In this document: positions 1 to 8,173 of the stretch, one piece after another | Layout of the letters: the number at the start of each line of letters is the position of its first letter | How positions within the stretch are numbered: position 1 is the first letter of the stretch | Origin: Thermophilibacter immobilis | GTDB lineage: Bacteria > Actinomycetota > Coriobacteriia > Coriobacteriales > Atopobiaceae | Direction of reading: 5' to 3' | Assembly: GCF_015277515.1 (NCBI RefSeq) | Contig: NZ_CP063767.1 | Span: 310,001 to 374,000 of the forward strand | Length of the DNA: 64,000 bases | The notes under the pieces: generated by a model | The model's input: the letters and a program-made list of their open reading frames with translations, nothing else | Database searches by the model: none | What the model was told of the DNA's origin: nothing | Position numbers and translations under genes: made by a program

Positions 1-249
1 GGAGACCTGGTCTACAAGGACATGCTCTTCGCCTACTACCCCTCAGTCTACCCGCAAGCATATCTGACAAGTCGCGAGAAGGTCGCATCGCTTCCGATGA
101 AGCGGGTGTTTCCGGCGCACCACACACTGGACATACAACCCGAGATCCCCCTCCGCATGCGCAATGCCTTTCGTCAGCTCGATGCGGAGGGGAAGTTCCA
201 TCATGGCAGCGGCATCTTCAACTACGGGGATTGGGCGGTCTGGCTGTAG
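1..249 (+). CDS. MBL-fold metallo-hydrolase, C-terminal fragment (cut by window edge)
   Basis: The frame is open from base 1 (GDLVYKD...) and ends at a TAG at 247-249, so only the last 82 residues are visible. The tail FPAHHTLDI, followed by a helix and a closing HHGSGIFNYGDWAVWL, resembles the end of MBL-fold metallo-hydrolases, where a late His belongs to the metal site. The main HxHxDH motif lies outside the window. I cannot tell whether the gene is whole to the left. The substrate is unknown. Everything after it for 5 kb is broken, so it may itself be a remnant. Confidence 0.6.
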   Translation, partial: GDLVYKDMLFAYYPSVYPQAYLTSREKVASLPMKRVFPAHHTLDIQPEIPLRMRNAFRQLDAEGKFHHGSGIFNYGDWAVWL

Positions 250-778
250 GCCGCCCATGTCGATTTCTCCTGTTCCAAGATGGCCTCGAGGTGCCCCGCC
301 ATCGACTGGCGAGGCTACCGTTGAAGCGGCTCAGTCGAGGTCACTGCCGGCCGCGCAGAGCACGTTTCGATGATGTCTCAGCAGGGCTTGTTATCGGCCA
401 GGACCAGCATGGTCACGATGTCGAATCGCACGAGGCTTTCCGGCTCGTCCGCGTGCTCGGCCATGTTGCCGGAGCTGCCCGAGCCGGAGAAGCGGAAGTA
501 GTAAATCCTTCGTGCGAACCGACTTACTGAGTCTACTGGGGTGTGACTGAGGTGTTATCAGCCGTTATCGGATGAATAGCAGCGGGAGAGTCGGGCGGAG
601 AGGGTATCGATCATGCCAGAGCTCGCAAAACCTCGAGCGCTGTCGTGCGGAACGTCTTGAACGAAAGGCCTTTGCTGTACGCGAACCTATACGGTTTATC
701 CGCGGTGTTATGGGGTTGTAAACTCGAGGGCGATAGCTTATCGCCGATTAAAGATGTTACGCAGTGATAAATAAGAAT
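250..778. other. Gene-poor stretch with one unidentified open frame
   Basis: There is no convincing gene in this 0.5 kb. On the minus strand a frame is open from about 533 to a TGA at 378-380; it reads ...ARRIYYFRFSGSGSSG... and ends FDIVTMLVLADNKPC. It has no start codon or ribosome site and I do not recognise it, so it may be a decayed gene end. The remainder shows no RNA gene or terminator that I can support. Confidence 0.3.
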
Positions 779-863
779 CTAGGTCCAGGCGGGGATATAT
801 CTCCGGAATTTCGGTCCCGCATCGCTGTCTTCCTCTTTGATCAGTTTGTTTTCGCTGTATTCG
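779..863 (-). pseudogene. ATP-binding/helicase-like protein, 3' fragment left of the IS
   Basis: Read on the minus strand across the IS as if it were removed, the frame gives ISRLIREYSENKLIKEED, then a short linker, then FRRYIPAWT and a stop at 779-781. This resembles the C-terminal winged-helix end of RecG-like/AlbA_2 ATP-binding proteins, where an LRERFGL helix precedes an SRLIxE helix and the protein ends RYIPxW. The matching upstream half lies at 2371-2491, beyond the insertion sequence. Family assignment is from memory of the motif. Confidence 0.5.
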
Positions 864-2361
864 GTAGTGTCGGAAATGTTGGTGTAAATGAGACTTCGAC
901 TCTGACGACAAAGCCTAGAACCCTAGTTGATGAGTCGAATCCTACGCCGCCTCCCTTTCCATGGCAACCCCTGCGGCATCGAGCACCTTGCGAGCCTCTT
1001 CGTCTGCTGCGGCACGTCGGGCATCAGTGATCGGTTCCGACTCGTCCCCATGTCCGCATCTCTCCAGTAGCGACCAGAACTCGTCCATCTTCCCCTCGGC
1101 GAAGTAGCGTGATTGTGACCATGTCTCGTCGGACTCCGCGACGACGGCACCTACGAGTCGCACGAGCGACTGCCTTGACGGGAAGACCTGCACCACGCGA
1201 CTCCTGCGCCTGGTCTCGCGGTTGCATCTCTCTTGGACGTTGTTGGTCCTCAGACGCTTCCAGTGCGAGGACGGGAAGTCGAGATAGGCCAGCGCATCCG
1301 GCTCGGCCTCCACGAGAATCCTTTGCGCCTCCTGGCTCACCTGCCCCACCATCTGCGTCGCCCTGTGATACAGAGCCCTCACCACCAATGCGTCCTTGGC
1401 GCGAAAGACCGGAGAGAGAAGCTTCGCGACCCGCACTCTCTTGGAACGGCTTCTCGTCGCACGGCAGCAGTCGCGGATCAGGTGCACGATGCATCTTTGC
1501 CAGGCGGCCCCCAGAAACGTCTCCGAGATGGCTCGCACGAGACCCTCGTGGGCATCGGAGACGACGAGCCTCACGCCCCTATCGGAGGCGTCTCAGAAAG
1601 GGGAGCCAGGAGTCATATGACTCGGTGTCGACGACATCGAAGCCGACCATGTGTCCGTGACCCTGCCCGTCACAGGCGATCGCCGTCACGACGGCTGTCG
1701 AGCTGACATGCCCCCCGTCGCGGCATCTCGCATAGGTCGCGTCAAGCCACAGGTAGGGAAACTCCTCATCCTCGCCGAACATGCGCCCGTTGAGGTCGGC
1801 CGCCTCGGCGTCGAGGGCAGCACGGATACGGCTCGCCTGGTCCTTGCCGGGCCTGTCGACGCCAAGCGTCTTGGCCACCCCCTCGACCTTTCTGGTGGAG
1901 ACCCCGCTGCGACACGTCTCCGCCACGGCGGCCACGAGCGCGCGATCGGTCCTGGAGTAGCGCTCGATCACATCCTCCGGGAAGAAACAACCGTTCCTCA
2001 CCTTTGGTATCCGCAGGTCGGGCGTCCCGATACAGGTGTCGGGCTTTCGGTCACGATAGCCGTTCCGTGCGGTACCGACGTCTTCGCAGGCCATGTCTGC
2101 CTCGGTGCTCATCACCTCGTCTGCCACTTGCTCCACGAGCTGACGGGCAAGCTCTTGCAAATTCACCGACCCGTCCCCGAACCTTGGCATGCTGGCTGCG
2201 GCCGACATGCTCGACGCTGCTACACTCTCCATTGCGGTCATCGTCCTTTCCACGAATCCACGTACTTGGCAGTCGCAGATTCTAGGCGATGACCGTCCTT
2301 TCTACCGACGTCTCTTCAATAGGTCCACTTTCGGCCTTACACCAACTTTCGCGACGTAATC
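864..2361 (-). mobile_element. IS256-family insertion sequence, about 1.5 kb
   Basis: The element is bounded by imperfect terminal inverted repeats. The left end contains GTCGGAAATGTTGGTGTAA (869-887) and the right end, read in reverse, GTCGCGAAAGTTGGTGTAA (2355-2337), matching at 16 of 19 positions. Outside these lie a few less conserved end bases and the 9-bp duplication ctgtattcg. It carries one transposase frame on the minus strand, broken by a frameshift. The insertion separates the two halves of an ATP-binding/helicase-like gene end. Confidence 0.85.
942..2253 (-). pseudogene. IS256-family transposase, frameshifted
   Basis: The frame from 2253 runs to a TAG near 1579 and ends ...SWLPFLRRLR. 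A second frame continues directly as GVRLVVSDAHEGL and runs to 942. Together they make a full-size IS256/Mutator-type transposase of about 430 residues. Family landmarks are the acidic residues in LWLDATY and VVSDAHEGL and the late motif NNVQERCNRETRRR, which supplies the third DDE residue. The break falls between the first two catalytic Asp residues, so the enzyme should be inactive unless the base call is wrong. The likely start is the ATG near 2241, after AAAGGACG. No slippery heptamer is evident, and programmed frameshifting is not usual for this family. Confidence 0.85.
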
Positions 2362-2370
2362 CTGTATTCG

Positions 2371-2491
2371 CGGATGAGGCGGGAGATGGCGGCGCCGTTT
2401 CCCTTTCGTCTGGAAGGCCAAAACGCTCTCTTAAGGATTGATTGCTCATCGATTCGCTCGCGACACAGGTAGTAAGGTCAATCACCAGCAA
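2371..2491 (-). pseudogene. ATP-binding/helicase-like protein, fragment right of the IS
   Basis: The minus-strand frame reads ...MSNQSLRERFGLPDE and then needs a frameshift to continue as KGNGAAISRLIREYSEN, which joins the fragment at 779-863 once the IS and one target copy are removed. LRERFGL followed by SRLIRE is typical of the winged-helix tail of RecG-like/AlbA_2 ATP-binding proteins. No N-terminal part of that protein is present upstream, so the gene was already truncated and frameshifted apart from the insertion. Confidence 0.5.
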
Positions 2492-2522
2492 CGCTGGCGC
2501 CGATCATGGATAGAGCGCTCTT

Positions 2523-3326
2523 CTACGCTTCCGATATCGTCACGACAAGCCTGTTGCCCCATACGACGGCCTCGTCCACGGTCGGGAGGACCGGCAGATC
2601 CTCCTTGGCGTGATCGTAGATCTCACCCCAGTCTCTGCCTTTGACGATGGTGGGAGGCCAGACCTGCTTCCTTCTCGAGGCGGCCTGGCGCGCGCAAGCC
2701 TCTTTTGTCTTCGGCATGTCGATGTTGTCGTGTGCGGTTATGAGCTGTAGGTCAATCAGATCGTGCGCGCGGGCGCTGTTCTCTCCGGTGAGGCCATGGA
2801 GCTTCTGGGCTATCTGGTGGTGCAGTGACATGATTGCGACAGGTCTCGGAGCGGGGAATCCGAGCTGCGTGAACAGGTCGACCATGTCCTTGGAGATGCT
2901 GTCGCCGATCTCATCATGACCGATCTCCAGTGGCACCGTTACCCATGACTTGCCGTTGTAGGCGAGCTTGACGTCGAAGGGCTGCATGACGTAGTCTTCC
3001 GGCACGCCCGTGGGATGCGCGGGTTCGCGCTCCGTGATGGTGCCGGTAAACCCGTTCCAGCCGGACTCGAGCGATGCGGCGAGTTCGTCGATGAAGATCT
3101 CGAGGCCCTCATCCCTGGCGGCATCGAGGTCGGTGGTAAAGCGTGTGTTCGCATATCCATAGCGTAGCCTGAGAGCGCTTCCACCCTTGACGACTCCACG
3201 GGGCAGGAGTTGGCCGACGATGGCGTTTGCCATGGACGTTCGCGCCTGCTGGGCTTTCCGTCCTTGTCCGTGGAGCCTCTCCAGCGCAAGGTCGAGGTTG
3301 CGCCTGCTGTTGGGGATCTTCGTCAT
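2523..3326 (-). CDS. abiEii: AbiEii-type nucleotidyltransferase toxin
   Basis: 267 residues, the usual size for AbiEii/AbiGii toxins of type IV abortive-infection and toxin-antitoxin modules. The N-terminal third has the DNA-polymerase-beta-like nucleotidyltransferase signature KGGSALRLR followed by FTTDLDAA, that is GS then DxD for metal and NTP. Members of this family (MenT, AbiEii) transfer nucleotides to tRNA or bind GTP and stop growth. The start overlaps the stop of the upstream antitoxin by 4 bases (ATGA), implying translational coupling. The length is complete and the motifs intact, so it looks functional although its neighbours are broken. The target is not known from sequence. Confidence 0.85.
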   Translation of the reverse strand: MTKIPNSRRNLDLALERLHGQGRKAQQARTSMANAIVGQLLPRGVVKGGSALRLRYGYANTRFTTDLDAARDEGLEIFIDELAASLESGWNGFTGTITEREPAHPTGVPEDYVMQPFDVKLAYNGKSWVTVPLEIGHDEIGDSISKDMVDLFTQLGFPAPRPVAIMSLHHQIAQKLHGLTGENSARAHDLIDLQLITAHDNIDMPKTKEACARQAASRRKQVWPPTIVKGRDWGEIYDHAKEDLPVLPTVDEAVVWGNRLVVTISEA

Positions 3327-3853
3327 CGGCCTGCCTCCTCGCTCAGGGCGGCATGCTGTGTACGGGTGACGAGGCCTTCCCGCCTCGCCCTGTCCGCAGC
3401 ATCATGCAGGCGCTCGGGCATCATCATGCCCTTGCAGGATCGGATGGCATCGAAGACGCTCTGGGAGGCGATGCCCTCGTAGCGGACTGTCTTCTCGCAT
3501 GTTTCACGGCGTACGACGACGATGTGGTCGGGCAGCGTCTTGCGGATGCGCTTCGGTGTGGCGACGTATAGGAGCTTCGGGTTGGTCGGTGCCAGACCAT
3601 GCAGTGCGATAACGGATTCACCGAAGAGATAGGCCTCGGGCCCTACGAGCGCCACCGCCTCCGCATAGGAGTCATATGGTGTGGGCACGTAGTGCGCCAG
3701 GCGGTACAGTCCCCGTCCGACATGAATGAGACGTCCGCGTTTCGCCAGCTTAACCAGTTCGATCGCAGGGACACCCATCTTCTGAGCGGTAGCGGAGGAG
3801 ACGAGCCCGTAGTCATCTGCCGCCACTTCGTATATGTCATCATAGTAGGACAT
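3323..3853 (-). CDS. abiEi: AbiEi-type antitoxin / transcriptional regulator
   Basis: 176 residues starting MSYYDDIYEVA at 3853. The open frame extends further upstream, but that part reads antisense to the integrase remnant and is not coding. The N-terminus is a winged-helix (AbiEi_4-like) domain with GLVSSATAQKMGVPAIELVKL and GRGLYRLAHY; the C-terminal part is the AbiEi antitoxin domain. In characterised AbiE modules this protein represses its own operon through inverted repeats. An exact 6+6 palindrome lies just upstream of the start. It is coupled to the toxin by a 4-base overlap. Confidence 0.85.
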   Translation of the reverse strand: MSYYDDIYEVAADDYGLVSSATAQKMGVPAIELVKLAKRGRLIHVGRGLYRLAHYVPTPYDSYAEAVALVGPEAYLFGESVIALHGLAPTNPKLLYVATPKRIRKTLPDHIVVVRRETCEKTVRYEGIASQSVFDAIRSCKGMMMPERLHDAADRARREGLVTRTQHAALSEEAGR

Positions 3854-3863
3854 GGCAAGAGTA

Positions 3864-3881
3864 TACCATTTACGGTATAGA
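3864..3881 (-). promoter_or_regulatory. Palindromic operator/promoter candidate of abiE
   Basis: TATACC-N6-GGTATA forms a perfect 6+6 inverted repeat about 10 bases upstream of the abiEi start. The downstream arm also supplies a TATACT-like -10 hexamer on the minus strand, so a repressor bound here would cover the promoter. AbiEi proteins are known to bind inverted repeats in this position. The assignment as an operator is inference. Confidence 0.5.
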
Positions 3882-3892
3882 ATTGACATAAC

Positions 3893-4463
3893 GTCACATC
3901 CACAGCAGCACCGATCATGAAGGTGACGAAGGTATGTCTCAGATCGTGGAAGGTACAGGTGAAGCCGTTCATCTTGCAGAAGGCCTTGAAGTCCTTGGAG
4001 AGCATGCCGGGACTGTAGGGCCTGGAGTCGAGTCCGGCCGCTCCCAGCAGATACGGGTCGCCAAAGGGTGCGCCTAAAGACCTGCAGACGTACTCTTTGT
4101 CTGCGCGTATGGCATGGAGTGCAGAGGCGATTGAGGGGGCCAGGGGGATGGTGCGGCATGACGAGTCGGTCTTGGGCCCCTTCTCGTAGAACGTGCCACC
4201 GGCGTTTCCCAGCGCGCGGGCAACGCTGATGGCGCCGTCCTCATTCATGTCGCTCCAGCGAAGGGCACAGACCTCGCCCCGTCGCATGCCGGTGGTGAGT
4301 GCCAGTCCGATGACCATGGCCAGGGGATTGGGCATGGCCCTGAACGCGAGGTCGAGCATGCGGCTCCTTTCGGTGCGGTCGAGGGTGTTGATCTTGGACT
4401 TGACGCGTTTGTGCGGCTTCGTGAAGTTGCAGGGATTCTTCCTCAGGATGTCCTGGGGGCCAC
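3893..4463 (-). pseudogene. Tyrosine recombinase (phage/ICE-type integrase), truncated both ends
   Basis: The minus-strand frame covers the catalytic domain from about RKNPCNFTKPHKRVK through GLALTTGMRRGEVCALRW (first catalytic Arg) to FTCTFHDLRHTFVTF (HxLR motif). It then leaves the family at MIGAAVDV, just before the abiE promoter, so the last His and the Tyr nucleophile are missing. The N-terminal arm-binding and core-binding domains are missing too; beyond 4463 the strand is antisense to a Fic fragment. It is a dead remnant of a mobile element. Confidence 0.8.
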
Positions 4464-4773
4464 GGCGGCGGACTTCCACAGCCGCTTCGAGCGGATTCAT
4501 CCCTTCGAGGACGGCAACGGGCGCACGGGGCGCATTCTTATAGACCGAGGCCTCATCAAGTCCGGCCTCGCCCCGGCGGTCATCACCAAGGACGTAAGGG
4601 CCGAGTATTTCGGCTTCATCACCGAGAGGGACGTGCTCGGCCTCGCCGGGCTCCTTCGCAGCCTCGTGGCGGACGAAAACGCCCGCATTGCCGCCTTCGA
4701 GGCGTGCAAATGTCGCAGAGCGCACTCTCGATTGCATCCCCGTCGCGTGCTAGACAGGGACCCTTCCGGATAA
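4456..4773 (+). pseudogene. Fic/DOC-family fragment
   Basis: The frame carries a perfect Fic motif, FERIHPFEDGNGRTGR (HPFxDGNGRxxR), followed by ILIDRGLIKSGLAPAVI and a C-terminal helix LLRSLVADENARIAAFE. Fic proteins AMPylate targets using the His of this motif. Everything N-terminal to about ATAADFHSR is missing because the frame runs into the opposing integrase remnant, and the last 20 residues look unrelated. There is no start codon with a ribosome site. I read it as a broken toxin-like gene. Confidence 0.7.
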
Positions 4774-4966
4774 GTCGTCGTCTCTCGATTAGATCTTTGC
4801 CTTCTCCTCGGTCGAACCGTCGATATGGGTGTCCGGGAAGCGCACGACCCCCCTAGTGTTCCAGTGCCACTTGGAAGCGTAGCGAAAACGTGTGCACTGC
4901 TCGTGCCATACTGCGAATTGCATCATCCGCTAGAGGGGAGCTCATATGGGGTTCGTGGATATTCCA

Positions 4967-5135
4967 TCAGATATAAGGAGCCGCCTTGGTTCCCTTGTTA
5001 ACCTGACGCTCGCAGATGAGGTCCAAGACGCCGATGGTGCCCGTCTCGGTGTGGTACTCATATACAAGATTGAAGGGTCTTACCAAGAGCGTGCGAACCT
5101 CGGGTCCGAAGGCCGTGCGGATGGAGTGGGGCGGG
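4967..5135 (-). pseudogene. Possible RelE/ParE-family toxin tail
   Basis: On the minus strand, directly after the last recognisable old-yellow-enzyme residues, a different frame reads IRTAFGPEVRTLLVRPFN, then LVYEYHTETGTIGVLDLI, and ends at 4967-4969. A basic strand followed by YEY...VLDLI..RQ resembles the C-terminal beta-sheet of ParE/RelE toxins. It has no start and is too short to be sure. An alternative is antisense noise. Confidence 0.3.
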
Positions 5136-5745
5136 TCAGGTCGATGAGGTCGACGCTCTCCCGTTCGAGCGCCACGGCTGCCGCGACGGCATCTTCGATC
5201 CGCAGGTTAGTGAGCGGCGAGAAGAACGTGTTGAGCAGATAGCCGTGTGCCGCATGGATTTCGACGGCGTCGAACCTGGCCCGCTTGACCCTGAGGGCAG
5301 CCTCGGAGAACTCCCTGACAACGCACTCCAAATCAGAGAGGCGCCCATTGCTCTGACGGGGTCGCCGGACGAACGGGGAGACGGGCCCAGCAGCTTCGGG
5401 CCCGTGACCGCGCGTGTCGTGCTGGTTCCCGCGTGGTTGATCTGACAGGCCGTCCTGACTCCGTTCGCATGAATGACGTCCGCGAGGCGTGCGAGTCCGG
5501 GGACCATCTCGTTCGTGGCCGCCGAGAGCTGTCGCGCGACGGCCTTGCCATCGCGCGCAACGTAGGCGTGCTCTACGATTACCATGCCGAGAAACCCGCC
5601 CTGCGTCTTGTCATTCGTAGTGGTGAAGCAGCTCGTCGGAGACGCTCCCGTCAGGGTTGGCCTTCTTCGTGGTAAACGGGGGCATGACGGGACGGTTGGA
5701 AAGCGTCAGATTCAGAATCCGGATTGCGTTCGTCAGCCCTGTCAT
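5080..5745 (-). pseudogene. NADH:flavin oxidoreductase (old yellow enzyme), degraded
   Basis: The original start is clear: ATG at 5745 with GGGGAGGAC eight bases upstream, reading LTNAIRILNLTLSNRPVMPP and VSDELLHHYE. A frameshift near 5605 switches to GGFLGMVIVEHAYVA, then PGLARLADVIHANGV and QINHAGT, typical OYE barrel strands. A second disruption near 5330 leads to FDAVEIHAAHGYLLNTFFSP, the substrate-binding strand, and the gene then stops. Barrel strands 5-8 and any C-terminal domain are gone. It would have been an FMN-dependent ene-reductase-like enzyme. Confidence 0.8.
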
Positions 5746-5787
5746 GAACCAGTCCTCCCCTTCGCTCCATCCTCACTTTGCCCGCAT

Positions 5788-5825
5788 GAAAAAGGTGCGG
5801 CCGCGAGTTGCCTCGCGGCCGCACC
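5788..5825 (-). terminator. Rho-independent terminator after the nitroreductase
   Basis: The perfect 14-bp stem GGTGCGGCCGCGAG / CTCGCGGCCGCACC with a 4-base loop occupies 5794-5825. On the minus strand it is followed by a T5 run. It lies just past the nitroreductase stop at 5851. Confidence 0.85.
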
Positions 5826-5850
5826 GGGCGCACACGGAAAGGTGCCGCCG

Positions 5851-6447
5851 TTAGCGTACGACGCGGACGCGCTTGTCCGCAGGCTGACGCTGCTGCTCGT
5901 CGGCCGGTGCCGCGATGCCGCCAAATACGAGCTGGGCAACGAGGCGGTAGCTCTCCGGCACGTCCCAGCGCGCCTTCACGGCGTCGTCGATGATGGGGTT
6001 ATAGTGCTGCAGGTTGGCGCCGATGCCCTTCTCAGCGAGCTCGTTCCAGACGTTGACCTGAGCGATGCCCTGGCCGTGTGCGGACCAGTCATCGAAGTGT
6101 GACGCGTAGGAGGGGAACTGCTCCTTCAGGCTGGCAATGGCAGCGTCATCCTCGAAGTAGAGCACCGTGCCGGCTGCGGCAGAGAAGCCGGCAATCTTCT
6201 GGGCCGTCGGAGCGAACGCCTCTGCCGGGACGATTGCCTTGAGGGTGCTGGTGACGATGTCATCCCAGAGCGCCTTGTGCTGCGCGCCAAGAAGGATGAT
6301 AGCGTGGGCGCTCTGAATGTTGAAGGCCGAGGGGCTCGCGACGATGGCGTCTTCGATTACCTCGACGGTCTCGTCCTCGCTGATGGGGAGCTGGTCGTTA
6401 AGTGCATAAATGCTGCGGCGCTTGTTGATGGTGTCCTGGTAGGTCAT
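5851..6447 (-). CDS. Nitroreductase-family protein
   Basis: 198 residues starting MTYQDTINKRRSIYALNDQL at 6447, after GAGG; longer frames upstream lack homology. RRSIY near the N-terminus contacts FMN phosphate in this family, SPSAFNIQSAH is the usual SxxNxQ flavin loop, and the C-terminus has the NELAEKGIGANLQHYNP helix seen in oxidoreductases of the HBN/YdgI-like group. These enzymes reduce nitro compounds or quinones with NAD(P)H. It is monocistronic, with a strong terminator downstream, and sits beside a dead OYE gene, another flavin reductase. The substrate is unknown. Confidence 0.85.
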   Translation of the reverse strand: MTYQDTINKRRSIYALNDQLPISEDETVEVIEDAIVASPSAFNIQSAHAIILLGAQHKALWDDIVTSTLKAIVPAEAFAPTAQKIAGFSAAAGTVLYFEDDAAIASLKEQFPSYASHFDDWSAHGQGIAQVNVWNELAEKGIGANLQHYNPIIDDAVKARWDVPESYRLVAQLVFGGIAAPADEQQRQPADKRVRVVR

Positions 6448-6559
6448 GGGCTCGCCTCTTGAAGAGTGTCGGTTAGTTGTGAGACTATCTACCCAATTGC
6501 CCGCGTCGCCTTGCGGCGAAGTTCCGATTTGTGGCGGGGCACATGGAAACGCGCGGCCG

Positions 6560-7489
6560 CTACAGACGGGTGAGCTCGACGCGGTCGATGAGGGAGTCCA
6601 CGACGGAGCGCTCGGCGGCCTGCGTGCCGGACTCCATGACGTTGGCGGCGCCCGTTGCCATGGCAAGGCGCATGGTGTCCTCGAGCGGGAGGCCGCAGGC
6701 GTCCGCATAGGCCAGGGCGGCTACCACGGCGTCGCCGGCACCGACGGTGCTGCCCACGGGGACCTCGACGGAGCTGGCGTGCCAGATCTCGTCCGGGGTG
6801 GCCACGACCGCTCCCTTGCCGCCCATCGAGACGACCACGCGTCCGATGCCTTCCCCCACAAGCTCCCGAGCGGCGCAGGCTATGTCTTCCAGGCCGTCCA
6901 GCTTGCGGCCCACGAGCTCGGAGAGCTCGTGATCGTTGGGCTTGGCAAAGAAGGGCTTCGCCTCGAGTCCGCGGCGCAGCGCCTCGCCGTCGGCATCAAG
7001 GTAGACGCGAACCCCCTCGCTGCGAAGCACGCGCGTCCACGCACCGTAGGTGGCCGGGTCGACCCCGGCGGGTAGGCTTCCAGACAGGACCACGATGTCG
7101 TCGTCCACGATGCCCTCGACAAGAACGTCGAGCAGCTCCTCCAGCATGGCCCCGGTCACCTGGGGCCCGGGCTCGTTGATGTCGGTATGCGTGTTGTTCA
7201 CGGGATCGACGACCTTGAGGTTCGTGCGGGTCGCTCCCTCGGCGGCGTAGGCCGTGACGTGGATTCCCGCCTCGGCGAGCGCTCCGCGGATCCAGTCTCC
7301 CGTTCCGCCCGCGAGAATGGCCACGGCCTCGGAGGTGCCCCCCAGCTGGGCGATGACCTTCGACACGTTGATGCCCTTGCCTCCCGCGTCGCGGCGGAGC
7401 TCCGTGATGCGATTGACGGCATCGACCTCAAAGTTGGGAATGTGGACGGTCTTGTCGAGCGCCGGGTTGAGCGTGACGGTGTAAATCAT
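6560..7489 (-). CDS. fruK: 1-phosphofructokinase
   Basis: 309 residues from the ATG at 7489, preceded by GGGAGGAACCG. It is a PfkB-family kinase: MIYTVTLNPALDKTVHI at the N-terminus, DAGGKGINVSKVIAQLGG (substrate/dimer motif), and VPVGSTVGAGDAVVAALAYA near the C-terminus with the GAGD catalytic Asp and anion hole. The TVTLNPALD start and GGKGINVS motif are typical of FruK/LacC, which phosphorylate fructose-1-phosphate or tagatose-6-phosphate. No fruA or fruR lies alongside, so the fructose PTS must be elsewhere and a tagatose-6-phosphate kinase cannot be excluded. Confidence 0.85.
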   Translation of the reverse strand: MIYTVTLNPALDKTVHIPNFEVDAVNRITELRRDAGGKGINVSKVIAQLGGTSEAVAILAGGTGDWIRGALAEAGIHVTAYAAEGATRTNLKVVDPVNNTHTDINEPGPQVTGAMLEELLDVLVEGIVDDDIVVLSGSLPAGVDPATYGAWTRVLRSEGVRVYLDADGEALRRGLEAKPFFAKPNDHELSELVGRKLDGLEDIACAARELVGEGIGRVVVSMGGKGAVVATPDEIWHASSVEVPVGSTVGAGDAVVAALAYADACGLPLEDTMRLAMATGAANVMESGTQAAERSVVDSLIDRVELTRL

Positions 7490-7602
7490 CGGTTCCTCCC
7501 TGAGGCGTGCGGAGCGATACATGGTTTCATTCTAGCCGCTGCGGTCCCTTCTCGGCCCTCCGTGACGCTCATTTGAACACCGTGTGGCGACCAAATTTAA
7601 GG

Positions 7603-7630
7603 TTCTGACGCTGGGGCCATGCGCTATAGT
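7603..7630 (+). promoter_or_regulatory. Candidate promoter of rplM-rpsI
   Basis: TATAGT at 7625-7630 with TTCTGA at 7603-7608 gives a 16-base spacer. It lies about 100 bases ahead of the rplM start, leaving a 5' leader that could carry ribosomal-protein control. The hexamers are only moderate matches. Confidence 0.45.
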
Positions 7631-7729
7631 ATTAAGGCTTTTCCACAGAGCCCCGTAATCTCTGATAAGAAAAAGCACGACGGTCCGTCCAGGGGCTGTC
7701 ACCGTATGCAGGTACGTAGGAGGAGTCAA

Positions 7730-8170
7730 GTGAAGAAGTCGACTCAGTTCGCCAAGGCCGGCGAAGTCGAGCGCAAGTGGGTGCTCATCGACGCCGAGGG
7801 CGCCACGCTCGGCCGCCTTGCCACCACGGCTGCCATGGCCCTTCGTGGCAAGAACAAGCCGCAGTACACGCCCAACGCCGATACGGGCGATTTTGTCGTG
7901 GTCATCAATGCCGACAAGGTCGTTCTGACGGGCGTCAAGGCCAACCATAAGGAGTACTGGCGCTACTCCGGCTATCTCGGAGGCCTCAAGACCGAGAGCT
8001 TCCGCGAGGCCATGGAGAAGCATCCCGAGCGCGTCATCGAGCACGCCGTCAAGGGCATGCTCCCCAAGACCACGCTCGGTCGCCAGCAGGCCACCAAGCT
8101 CAAGGTCTACGCTGGGCCCGAGCACCCGCACATGGCCCAGAACCCCGTCCAGATTGATTGGAGGGCCTAA
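7730..8170 (+). CDS. rplM: 50S ribosomal protein L13
   Basis: 146 residues with a GTG start at 7730 behind TAGGAGGAGTCAA; upstream in-frame codons have no ribosome site. Family blocks are all present: [45 protein letters not shown]-like [18 protein letters not shown] and [15 protein letters not shown]13 is an early-assembly protein of the large subunit. It is followed by rpsI after 3 bases, the standard bacterial L13-S9 operon. Confidence 0.97.
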   Translation: MKKSTQFAKAGEVERKWVLIDAEGATLGRLATTAAMALRGKNKPQYTPNADTGDFVVVINADKVVLTGVKANHKEYWRYSGYLGGLKTESFREAMEKHPERVIEHAVKGMLPKTTLGRQQATKLKVYAGPEHPHMAQNPVQIDWRA

Positions 8171-8173
8171 CCG

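Larger units (their letters stand above)
855..2370. repeat. 9-bp target-site duplication flanking the IS
   Basis: The sequence ctgtattcg occurs at 855-863 immediately left of the element and again at 2362-2370 immediately right of it. IS256-family elements usually duplicate 8-9 bp, so this is the expected scar of one transposition event. It shows that the ends have not moved since insertion. Confidence 0.8.

Noticed and set aside
942-2253. Programmed frameshifting in the IS transposase
   Set aside because: No slippery heptamer or downstream structure stands out at 1579, and the IS256 family is not known to rely on it.
2491-3892. Possible direct repeat (ATGATCGGYGC) at both sides of the abiE module
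   Set aside because: Only about 11 bases match and the flanks diverge, so I do not claim it as an insertion scar or attachment site.
4946-5242. A 98-residue plus-strand frame with a GAGGGGAGCTC upstream
   Set aside because: The ribosome-like site is tempting, but the frame is antisense to the OYE remnant and the ParE-like tail, and the second half is low-complexity Ser/Arg.
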